From assembly GCA_023228745.1 (NCBI GenBank), contig JALOAP010000251.1:1-5187 (forward strand): a stretch of DNA of 5,187 nt, given 5' to 3'. This document shows, piece after piece, positions 1 to 5,187 of this stretch. Numbering within the stretch: the stretch's first letter is position 1; each line of letters starts with the position of its first letter. Position numbers and translations under genes: made by a program. The notes beneath the pieces are model-generated. The model ran no database searches. It worked only from the letters and a program-made list of their open reading frames with translations, and was not told the origin of the DNA. This DNA comes from Dehalococcoidia bacterium. GTDB lineage: Bacteria; Chloroflexota; Dehalococcoidia; Tepidiformales; Tepidiformaceae.

Positions 1-108
1 AAAGGAGGTAGGTGTCTAGCCGAGCGCGCAAGTCCGGAAGGACTGCATCCGGAGCATTCCGGAGACCCGGGGCCTGGTGGATTGGGAGATTCCGCCAGGC
101 CCTCCTTT
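1..108 (+). repeat. Structured repeat element A (candidate ncRNA or hairpin-type mobile repeat)
   Basis: The first eight bases, AAAGGAGG, pair perfectly with CCTCCTTT at 101-108, closing a fold of about 108 nt. Inside are three hairpins. The first has stem AGTCC (31-35)/GGACT (40-44), a GGAA tetraloop and a G28-C29/G45-C46 extension past a bulged A30. The second is TCCGGA (48-53)/TCCGGA (58-63) with loop GCAT. The third is an 11-bp stem (71-81 with 91-101, one G-T pair) capped by TTGGGAGAT (82-90); its base competes with the closing stem for C101. Three blocks recur in order in element B: GGAGGTAG, the 18-mer at 30-47, and ACCCGGGGC (65-73), followed by the same 9-base loop. GGAA fits the GNRA pattern only on the plus strand, so a plus-strand RNA is the likelier reading. 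The left end touches the window edge, so the outer boundary is unknown. The fold is by eye; the RNA role is inferred. Confidence 0.6.
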
Positions 109-110
109 GT

Positions 111-145
111 ATTCACGATTCACGATTCACGATTTGCGATTTGCG
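111..145. repeat. Heptanucleotide tandem repeat, five copies
   Basis: Five back-to-back 7-base units occupy this stretch: ATTCACG three times (111-131), then ATTTGCG twice (132-145). The two unit types differ only at the fourth and fifth bases (CA against TG). The array lies between element A and the stop codon of the GH3 gene (157-159). It is non-coding and AT-richer than its surroundings. Short 7-base arrays of this kind are known from intergenic DNA, for instance the STRR repeats of cyanobacteria. No function can be assigned. A lone ATTCACG also occurs at 1727-1733, just downstream of element B, which may be chance. Confidence 0.9.
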
Positions 146-156
146 GACGCTCAGCC

Positions 157-1401
157 TCAACCCGCCTTCATCGCGGTAAGGCGCTGGTAGGAGGCAGCGA
201 TGCGCTCTTCGGGGATGTCGCCGCGGCGGACGAGGTCCACAATGGCGCCGTGGGCACGGCGGCCGAGGTCGGGGTCGAACGTGCCGATGTTGTTGCCGAA
301 CACCAACAGGTCGTTCCCCGCGACGATCGCCAACCGGATCGCCTCCTCGAAGGCGTACTGCTTCGTGATGGCGCCCATGCCCATGTCGTCGCTGACGACG
401 GGGCCGGCGAAGCCGATTTGCCCGCGGAGCATCTCCTGGATGACGTTCGCCGACAGTGATGCGGGGTGCTCGTCATCCCAGTTCGCATTAAACACGTGCG
501 CAGCCATGACGGTGTCGATGAGCCCCTGCCCGGCTAGCTCCCGGTAGGGAATCAGTTCGAGCGGATCCCAGGTGGTAGTGACGTCGACAAAGCCCGCATG
601 GGAATCGGCCTGCGAGCTCCCGTGGCCTGGGAAGTGCTTCAGGCTGGTCAGCACCCCGTGCACCCGGTGGCCTTCCACGAACGCGGCGGCGTGAGCAGCC
701 ACCACATACGGGTCGGATGAGAAGCTCCGGTCGATCTGCCCGATTACCGGGTTCGCCGGGTTCGTGTTCACATCCACGACTGGCGCGAAGTTCAGGTTGA
801 TGCCGAGGTCAGCGAGCATCGCAGCGATCTCCTCCGAGGCCGCGCGGGTGACGGCGGGGTCGCCCGTGGCGCCGAGTTCTGCTGCCGACCTCGTGGGTGG
901 AAAGCCGTGCTCGGGGCCGAGCCGCGCGACCAGACCGCCCTCCTGGTCGATCCCGATCAGCAGTCCGCCATCCGCGGTCTCCCGGAGCGCTTCACAGAGC
1001 GCGCGCACCTGCCCCGGCGACTCGATGTTGCGTTCCGTGCTGCCGGAAGGCAGGTCCGATGCGAAGAGGATCACACCGCCGAGGTGGCGATCGCGAACAT
1101 CGGCCACGATCGGGTTATCGGGTGTCAGCGTGGTGCCGCGGAAGCCGAGCATGAGCATCTGGCCGGCCATCTCTTCGAGGGAGGGTGCGGCCGGGGTTCC
1201 TGTCGCGAGGGGGGTCGTGGGTTCCGCCGTGGGCGTGTCTCCACGGGCGGTCCGCGTTGGTGTCGCAGAGGGCGTAGGGCCCGCCGGTGCATCGTCGTCA
1301 GAACTTCCGCATCCCCCGAGCAGTGCGGCCCCGAGGAGGGAACTCCCTCCGATCAGAAAGCGGCGGCGCGGAATACGGGAGAGCGGCGAGATTCTTGTCA
1401 T
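157..1401 (-). CDS. Glycoside hydrolase family 3 beta-N-acetylhexosaminidase, NagZ type, exported lipoprotein
   Basis: The 414-aa product should remove terminal beta-N-acetylglucosamine from cell-wall muropeptides or similar glycans. Residues 12-16 (RRRFL) are a Tat-like twin-arginine motif. A hydrophobic stretch follows, then the lipobox LGGC with Cys31, so the mature protein is probably lipid-anchored outside the membrane. A Thr/Pro/Ala-rich linker (about 40-73) leads to one GH3 barrel. Family motifs are IDQEGG (151-156), KHFPGHG (255-261), the Asp-Ser-His dyad motif (266-268; His268 the expected acid/base) and SDDMGM (337-342; Asp338 the expected nucleophile). NPVIG (217-221) is followed by Gln-Ile-Asp before the RSF motif, two residues more than the usual spacing. 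There is no C-terminal domain like that of Bacillus NagZ. I chose ATG 1399-1401 because it puts the signal at the N-terminus; an in-frame GTG at 1453-1455 would add 18 residues. Neither start has a convincing Shine-Dalgarno. The family call is firm, the exact substrate inferred. Confidence 0.92.
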   Translation of the reverse strand: MTRISPLSRIPRRRFLIGGSSLLGAALLGGCGSSDDDAPAGPTPSATPTRTARGDTPTAEPTTPLATGTPAAPSLEEMAGQMLMLGFRGTTLTPDNPIVADVRDRHLGGVILFASDLPSGSTERNIESPGQVRALCEALRETADGGLLIGIDQEGGLVARLGPEHGFPPTRSAAELGATGDPAVTRAASEEIAAMLADLGINLNFAPVVDVNTNPANPVIGQIDRSFSSDPYVVAAHAAAFVEGHRVHGVLTSLKHFPGHGSSQADSHAGFVDVTTTWDPLELIPYRELAGQGLIDTVMAAHVFNANWDDEHPASLSANVIQEMLRGQIGFAGPVVSDDMGMGAITKQYAFEEAIRLAIVAGNDLLVFGNNIGTFDPDLGRRAHGAIVDLVRRGDIPEERIAASYQRLTAMKAG

Positions 1402-1485
1402 CTTCCCATGCTGCCCACGCGGCAGGGGCAGGCGCAATGACCAGCGACAGGGCACAGGGGTTTCCGGGACGCGATTGGGGGGAAG

Positions 1486-1652
1486 GGCTGAACGGAGGTA
1501 GCTATCCGGCCTTCCGCGCTAAAGTCCGGAAGGACTGCACCCGAGCGAACCCGGGGCACAGACTTGATACTTTGGGAGATGGCATCAAGCCCTGGTGTTT
1601 AGCCTCGACAGCGGTCGGCCACCCCGCCGACAGCTACCTCCGTTTCTCAGCC
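1486..1652 (+). repeat. Structured repeat element B (second copy; candidate ncRNA or hairpin-type mobile repeat)
   Basis: The ends form a long closing stem: 1491-1503 (AACGGAGGTAGCT) pairs without mismatch with 1632-1644. Past a three-base bulge (1645-1647), GGCTG (1486-1490) pairs with CAGCC (1648-1652). Inside, in order, are four hairpins. AGTCC/GGACT (1523-1527/1532-1536) has a GGAA loop and a GC/GC extension past bulged TAA. CCCG (1540-1543)/CGGG (1552-1555) is weaker. CTTGAT (1563-1568)/ATCAAG (1584-1589) has an apical loop containing TTGGGAGAT (1572-1580). GTCGGC (1614-1619)/GCCGAC (1626-1631) abuts the closing stem. Bases 1522-1539 are identical to 30-47 of element A, and ACCCGGGGC recurs at 1549-1557. 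B differs from A by about 40 extra bases (1593-1631) before the closing strand. It lies between two minus-strand genes and no protein-coding frame explains it. I recognise no riboswitch, SRP, RNase P or tmRNA consensus. Confidence 0.65.
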
Positions 1653-1701
1653 GGACGCGTACCGTACCACACCTTTTCCACAAAGCGCTAGCAGAGAAAT
1701 G

Positions 1702-1715
1702 CCTGAACCATCAGG
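1702..1715 (-). terminator. Small hairpin downstream of the acetyltransferase gene, possible weak terminator
   Basis: CCTGA (1702-1706) and TCAGG (1711-1715) form a 5-bp stem with a 4-base loop, about 25 bases past the stop of the minus-strand acetyltransferase gene. On the minus strand it is followed by CATTTCTCT, which is only moderately T-rich. The stem is short and the T-tract interrupted, so efficient intrinsic termination is doubtful. The rest of 1653-1740 shows nothing else I can name. Confidence 0.25.
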
Positions 1716-1740
1716 GTGCGAGGAAAATTCACGTTCCCCG

Positions 1741-2724
1741 CTAGAAATACACGGGATCGACGTAGATCCCGCGGCGCGCTGCACCTTCCGGCTCCGGGAA
1801 ACCGGGCGTCCAGAAGTCAAACGAGACGACGTTCTCCGCCATCCCCACGACCGCATCGTGGAGCTGCGCACCGGGAGAGGTGAAGATCGTGACCGATTGG
1901 TACCCGCGCTCGTTCGCCCATCCGCAGGCCACCTCCAGGAGTGCCACCAGCTCCCCCTCCCGGCCCGGCAGGCAACCGTAGTCGACCACGATGCTCCCCC
2001 GGTCGAATTCCTTTTCGCCGTCGGCGCCCAAAACGACCGTGGAAACATAGTCGCCTTCGGGCCAGGCCCCAACGACGGCGCCTTCGGTCAGCCAGATGTT
2101 CGGCCACGAGTACTGCGCCGGCGCGCGCTCGAGTCGTTCGCGGAGCCGCTCGACGGTGTAGGGAAGGAACATCTCTTCGTTTTCGTGGGCGGCATTGAGG
2201 ATCGTCACGATTGTCTCGGCATCGCCTGGTGTCGCGGTGCGGGCGGGGAGATCACCGTTGAACGGCGCGGCGCCAAGCTCGACCATCAGGGGGCCGAAGC
2301 TCCACTTGTTCGGGGCCTGGGAGGCGAACCGCTGCGACCGGGCGTTGGTCTTCGAGATGTACCAGTACATCGAGTGGAAGCCGGCGTCGCGATAAACCTC
2401 CTGCGCCCTGGCAGAGAGCGCGCGGCCGAGCCCATGTCGCTGGAACTCGGGGAGGATGCGGACGTGGTGGATGTACAGCATCTGTCGCTCCCGCCCACCG
2501 ACGCGCGCGAGGTGCCGTGCGCCACAGAGCACTCCGGCTGGCTCGCCATCCACCTCCGCAAGCAGGACCGTTTCATCTTCCATCAGTCGAGCGGCCGCAA
2601 AATAGTCGTCGCCGCGGTCGATGACCAGAGCATGGTCGTCCGCGACGAGCGGGCTGCGGCGTTCGATTTCGGACAACGTGGCAGCGTCCGCCTCGGTGGC
2701 CACGCGAATTTCGATGTTGGGCAT
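1741..2724 (-). CDS. GNAT-family N-acetyltransferase, tandem domain
   Basis: The 327-aa product is a predicted cytoplasmic acetyltransferase using acetyl-CoA; the acceptor is unknown. Residues about 5-150 form a typical GNAT domain: strand 1 IEIRVATEAD, a central block LYIHHVRILPEF, and the acetyl-CoA pyrophosphate loop QRHGLGRA (95-102). Residues about 168-320 look like a second, diverged copy. It restarts with ARTATPGDAETIVTILNAAH and has a matching beta strand and helix (YGCLPGREGELVALLEVACGWANERGY), but the Q/RxxGxG loop is replaced. Such single-site tandem proteins are known in the superfamily (MshD and Eis are examples of multi-GNAT folds), though no close relationship to them can be shown here. 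The start is the ATG at 2722-2724. The frame stays open upstream to 3189, but that extension lies antisense inside the kinase gene, and a TAGAAT box sits 7 bases before the chosen ATG. Confidence 0.88.
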   Translation of the reverse strand: MPNIEIRVATEADAATLSEIERRSPLVADDHALVIDRGDDYFAAARLMEDETVLLAEVDGEPAGVLCGARHLARVGGRERQMLYIHHVRILPEFQRHGLGRALSARAQEVYRDAGFHSMYWYISKTNARSQRFASQAPNKWSFGPLMVELGAAPFNGDLPARTATPGDAETIVTILNAAHENEEMFLPYTVERLRERLERAPAQYSWPNIWLTEGAVVGAWPEGDYVSTVVLGADGEKEFDRGSIVVDYGCLPGREGELVALLEVACGWANERGYQSVTIFTSPGAQLHDAVVGMAENVVSFDFWTPGFPEPEGAARRGIYVDPVYF

Positions 2725-2731
2725 GGGCGGG

Positions 2732-2737
2732 ATTCTA
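2732..2737 (-). promoter_or_regulatory. -10-like hexamer TAGAAT of the acetyltransferase gene
   Basis: On the minus strand TAGAAT, five of six matches to the TATAAT consensus, ends 7 bases before the ATG at 2722-2724. Transcription would then start at or very near the A of the start codon, giving a leaderless mRNA. No clear -35 box is visible. A GGGAG sequence further upstream is too far from the ATG for a normal Shine-Dalgarno. Confidence 0.5.
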
Positions 2738-2769
2738 CTCCCGGCTGCGGCTAGCCGCCGTGGCCACGC

Positions 2770-2775
2770 TACAAT
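2770..2775 (+). promoter_or_regulatory. -10-like hexamer TACAAT of the APH-fold kinase gene
   Basis: TACAAT, five of six matches to TATAAT, ends 6 bases before the ATG at 2782-2784. This is the spacing expected for a leaderless transcript. The 20 bases before the ATG contain no purine-rich ribosome binding site, which agrees. No good -35 box is seen around 2747-2752. Confidence 0.5.
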
Positions 2776-2781
2776 CGCCGC

Positions 2782-3735
2782 ATGCCACCCCGCTCCGTCC
2801 CACCAGATCCCGCCGCCTTCGAACAGTGGCTTCAAGCACAACCCGGGTTCGAAGCAGCGCGCGTACGGTCGCTCCGGGCAGTGGATGGCGGGGCGTCCAA
2901 CATCACCTGCCGCGTGGACCTGGCCAGCGCGGCCACACCCGCCGTCGCCCTCCGGCTGCAGCGTGACCGCGGCATCTTCGAACCGTACGCCGTGCTTCGC
3001 GAAGGCGAAGTGCTGCGCAAGCTCAAGCCCGCGGCGATCCCCGTGCCCGCGGTTCTGTTCGAAGAGCCCGGCCCGTCGCCGCTCGGCGCGCCGTTTCTCG
3101 TGCTCGAATGGGTGGACGCGCCACACATGGGCGAAGCCGGTGCGGATGCGGACTTCGGCGCGTACGTCGCGATGGTCGCCGCCATTCACGAAGCCGACTG
3201 GGGCGGGCTAGGGCTCGCGGAGGTGCTGCCCCTCCCCGGATCCCCGCGCGCTGCCTGCCTGGACGAAGTCGATGCCGTGGCGGCACGCATGGCAGCGTTC
3301 GTCCCCGGGGGCGACCCACTCCTGCGGCAGGCGCACGCGCGACTGCGCGAGGCTGCACCGGGCGACGGCGATCTGCGGCTCTGCCAGGGCGACATCAACG
3401 TCTTCAACTACCTCTTCCGTGGCGGTCAGGTCGTTGCCGTGGTCGACTGGGAACAGGCGCGCATTGGCGACTGCCGATCGGACATCGGCCAGCTTGTGGC
3501 GCTCGCGCACCTGAAGGGCGCGCCCTACGGGCCTGCTGATGCGCAGCCGTTCGTGCAGGCGTATGGGATGGCGTCGGGACGACCCCTGAGCGGCATGGCG
3601 TGGTTCCGGGCGTTCTGGCTCTGGCAACTCGCAGTGATCCACCACGGCTGGGTGGCCTTCAACGGCACGGAGCCGTGGTACACGCGTTCGCAGGTGTACG
3701 AACTGCTGGACGCAGCGCTGGCAGAGGTTTCCTAA
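2782..3735 (+). CDS. Aminoglycoside phosphotransferase (APH)-fold kinase, ACAD10/FadE36-like group
   Basis: The 317-aa product has the APH/choline-kinase fold and probably phosphorylates a small hydroxyl-bearing metabolite with ATP. The N-lobe has DGGASNITCRV (35-45, glycine-rich loop region) and VALRLQRD (55-62), where the usual ATP-binding Lys position reads Arg58. REGEVLRKL (73-81) supplies the helix-C glutamate and FLVLEWVDA (105-113) is the hinge. The catalytic loop is QGDINVFN (202-209), with Gln for the usual His, catalytic Asp204 and Asn209. VVDWEQARIGD (220-230) carries the metal-binding Asp222. The length fits the family. Arg for Lys and the DWE form recur in the group joined or related to acyl-CoA dehydrogenase ACAD10 and mycobacterial FadE36, so they need not mean inactivity. 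The gene diverges from the acetyltransferase gene over 57 bases and ends 12 bases before the convergent kinase gene. Drug resistance is not implied; the substrate is unknown. Confidence 0.9.
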   Translation: MPPRSVPPDPAAFEQWLQAQPGFEAARVRSLRAVDGGASNITCRVDLASAATPAVALRLQRDRGIFEPYAVLREGEVLRKLKPAAIPVPAVLFEEPGPSPLGAPFLVLEWVDAPHMGEAGADADFGAYVAMVAAIHEADWGGLGLAEVLPLPGSPRAACLDEVDAVAARMAAFVPGGDPLLRQAHARLREAAPGDGDLRLCQGDINVFNYLFRGGQVVAVVDWEQARIGDCRSDIGQLVALAHLKGAPYGPADAQPFVQAYGMASGRPLSGMAWFRAFWLWQLAVIHHGWVAFNGTEPWYTRSQVYELLDAALAEVS

Positions 3736-3747
3736 GCCGGCGACGGA

Positions 3748-5187
3748 CTACCGCGCCTTCGCCTTCGCCCCTCGCCGTTGCGGGACCGCGGGCAGGGTGA
3801 AGACAAATGCCGTGCCGCGGCCCTGTTCGGTCGTGACCCAGATGTCACCGCCGTGGGCGCGCACGATCTCGCGACTGATGGCCAGTCCGAGGCCATGGCC
3901 CTTTCGCCCGTGCGCGTTCCCATTGCTCGATCGGTAGAAGCGCTCAAACAGGTGCGGGACGTCCTCCGCGGGTATGCCGCCACCCGTGTCGCTCACCGTC
4001 ACCTGCACGATGCCGGGTTGTACGTCGCGAGAGGCGAGCCGCACCGTGCCACCTGCAGGCGTGTGGCGGAAGGCGTTATCGACCAGGTTGTTCAGGACCT
4101 GTTCCAGGCGGTCGAAGTCGCCGCGAATGTGGGCCTTCGCGCCGGGCGAGACCTCGAAGGCGACGTTCGTCTCTTCCTCACGGAGCGCGAAGACCTCGCC
4201 AAGGTGCTCGAAGAGCTCGCCGAGATCAACATCCTCCTGCCGCATGAGCACCTGCCCGCTCTCGATGCGCGAAAGGTCGAGCAACTCCTCGACCAGGCGC
4301 AACACGCGGTTAGATTCTGTGTTGATGATGCGGGCGGAACGCTCGATGCCGGCCGAATCGTCGATGGTCCCGTCGAGGATGGCGTCGCTGAATCCGCGGA
4401 TCGAGGTGAGGGGCGTCTTCAGTTCGTGGGAGATGTTCGCCAGGAAGTCGCGCAGCGTCTGCTGGGAGCGTTGTACTTCCTCCGTCATGCGGTTGAAGTT
4501 CGCGGCGAGGTCGCGCACCTCGCGGGGGCCAGTTGCGGGCACCCGCTGGCGATAGTTGCCGCGCGCGACGCTGCGGGCAGCGCGAGCGATGTTCCGCAGC
4601 GGCGCGGCCACGCTTTGCGACAACACGAAGCCGAGGATGAGCGCCGCAGCCACGCCAATGAGCCCCGAGAAGGCGAGGCGAGGCATCAGGTCGCCGAAGA
4701 CTTCGCCCAGGCTCGCGGCGGGTTCGGCGACGACGAGCCCGGCCACCTGGGTGTCGGGGAAGGCGTCGCGGAGCTCGGCCTTGAGCGGCACGCTGACGCA
4801 CAACAAATCGTTTCCGCCGGGGATTTCGAGCCGGCACTGGCGCAGGCCGCCATCCGTCGCGGAGGGATCGGCGAGGTTCAGGTCGCGCACCACCGCGTCG
4901 TCCAGGTCATCGTTGCTGGAGTAGAGCAGCACCCGCCCGGAGGCGTCGATGACGGCCACGGATGTTTCGCCAACGAAACCGACTTCGTTGCGCTGGTTGA
5001 GAAAGCCACGCAGCCGGAGCAACAGTGGAGGTACATCATCCTGGGGCGGCGAGGCAGGGTCGGGCACCTCGCCGGCGGCAACTTCGTTCATCGCCTGCTG
5101 GTTGATGAGCGCCGCGACGCCCTCCAGGTTCCCATAGGAGATCGAGTTCCGGTAGCCGCCGAGGAGCAGGAAGAGGCTCAAGGCGGT
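3748..5187 (-). CDS. Membrane sensor histidine kinase (5' end beyond window)
   Basis: This is the sensor half of a two-component system. The frame stays open to position 5187, so the start and most of the first membrane helix are missing; what remains begins TALSLFLLLGG. Residues below are counted from codon 5179-5181. About 11-168 is an extracytoplasmic sensor region with a PAS/Cache-like strand pair (VAVIDASGRVLLYSS). The second membrane helix is about 169-188. A HAMP linker (about 190-242) contains PLRNIARAARSVARGNY. In the HisKA domain His252 of SHELKTP is the phospho-accepting residue. The HATPase domain has an N box with Asn369 (NNLVDNAFRHTP), a G1 box at Asp398 (DTGGGIP), an F box LFERFYR (411-417) and a G2 box GHGLGLAI (428-435). 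All catalytic motifs are intact. The tail RRGAKAKAR is basic. The order TM-sensor-TM-HAMP-HisKA-HATPase is that of the BaeS/ResE/PhoR-like class. A response regulator gene is expected just upstream, outside the window. The signal sensed is unknown. Confidence 0.94.
   Translation of the reverse strand, partial: TALSLFLLLGGYRNSISYGNLEGVAALINQQAMNEVAAGEVPDPASPPQDDVPPLLLRLRGFLNQRNEVGFVGETSVAVIDASGRVLLYSSNDDLDDAVVRDLNLADPSATDGGLRQCRLEIPGGNDLLCVSVPLKAELRDAFPDTQVAGLVVAEPAASLGEVFGDLMPRLAFSGLIGVAAALILGFVLSQSVAAPLRNIARAARSVARGNYRQRVPATGPREVRDLAANFNRMTEEVQRSQQTLRDFLANISHELKTPLTSIRGFSDAILDGTIDDSAGIERSARIINTESNRVLRLVEELLDLSRIESGQVLMRQEDVDLGELFEHLGEVFALREEETNVAFEVSPGAKAHIRGDFDRLEQVLNNLVDNAFRHTPAGGTVRLASRDVQPGIVQVTVSDTGGGIPAEDVPHLFERFYRSSNGNAHGRKGHGLGLAISREIVRAHGGDIWVTTEQGRGTAFVFTLPAVPQRRGAKAKAR

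Noticed and set aside
764..1501. Plus-strand open frame of 245 codons opposite the GH3 gene
   Set aside because: It is antisense to motif-bearing GH3 coding sequence, is Ser/Arg/Pro-rich as expected of a shadow frame, and has no domain of its own.
1522..1539. SRP RNA domain IV, suggested by GTCCGGAAGG
   Set aside because: SRP RNA has GTCCGGAAGGAAGCAGCC-like sequence with a characteristic internal loop. Here the GGAA loop closes a fully paired AGTCC/GGACT stem, and the rest of the SRP consensus is missing.
1486..1652. Integron attC site or retron ncRNA, suggested by the long end-to-end pairing
   Set aside because: The ends do not carry the RYYYAAC/GTTRRRY core boxes of attC, and no integrase or reverse transcriptase is nearby; the second related copy also differs in layout from a retron msr-msd.
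1..1652. CRISPR array
   Set aside because: There are only two related units, about 1.4 kb apart with a gene between them, and no short regularly spaced repeats.
1699..2754. Long plus-strand open frame (351 codons) opposite the acetyltransferase gene
   Set aside because: It is the antisense shadow of a clear GNAT gene in GC-rich DNA; the translation shows no recognisable domain.
2725..3189. In-frame N-terminal extension of the acetyltransferase (an open frame to 3189)
   Set aside because: It lies antisense within the APH-fold kinase gene, its residues do not resemble any GNAT N-terminus, and the GNAT domain begins properly at the ATG at 2722-2724.
5179..5181. TTG as the true start of the histidine kinase
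   Set aside because: The frame continues to the window edge with no stop, and starting here would cut the first membrane helix in half; the gene is more likely partial.

Overview
The window is GC-rich chromosomal DNA carrying four protein genes, all ordinary bacterial families. The Tat-type lipoprotein with a long Thr/Pro/Ala linker, the base composition and the mycobacteria/Chloroflexota-type phosphotransferase suggest a high-GC free-living bacterium, possibly Chloroflexota (for example Dehalococcoidia). That placement is an inference from style, not from a marker gene.

Layout. Positions 1-108 hold a compact, strongly folded element (element A), followed by a run of five 7-base repeats (111-145). 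The minus-strand gene at 157-1401 encodes a lipoprotein beta-N-acetylhexosaminidase of glycoside hydrolase family 3 (NagZ type). Behind its start lies a second folded element (element B, 1486-1652), clearly related to A and in the same orientation. A minus-strand gene (1741-2724) encodes a tandem GNAT-type acetyltransferase. Diverging from it across 57 bases is a plus-strand aminoglycoside-phosphotransferase-fold kinase (2782-3735). Twelve bases past its stop, and convergent with it, is the end of a minus-strand sensor histidine kinase (3748-5187) whose N-terminus lies outside the window.

How the parts fit. The genes do not form one pathway. The hexosaminidase would act on cell-wall muropeptide sugars outside the membrane. 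The acetyltransferase and the APH-fold kinase share a short divergent promoter region in which each has a -10-like hexamer 6-7 bases before its ATG, suggesting leaderless mRNAs. The histidine kinase probably belongs to a two-component operon whose response regulator lies beyond position 5187.

The part not explained by known families is the element pair A/B. They share an 18-base identical core forming a GGAA-capped hairpin, a 9-base identical motif ACCCGGGGC, and an identical 9-base apical loop (TTGGGAGAT) held by stems of different sequence in the two copies. In both, the ends pair with each other (GGAGG...CCTCC). This looks like a small family of structured RNAs or hairpin-bearing mobile repeats. 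I do not recognise it as a named RNA class.
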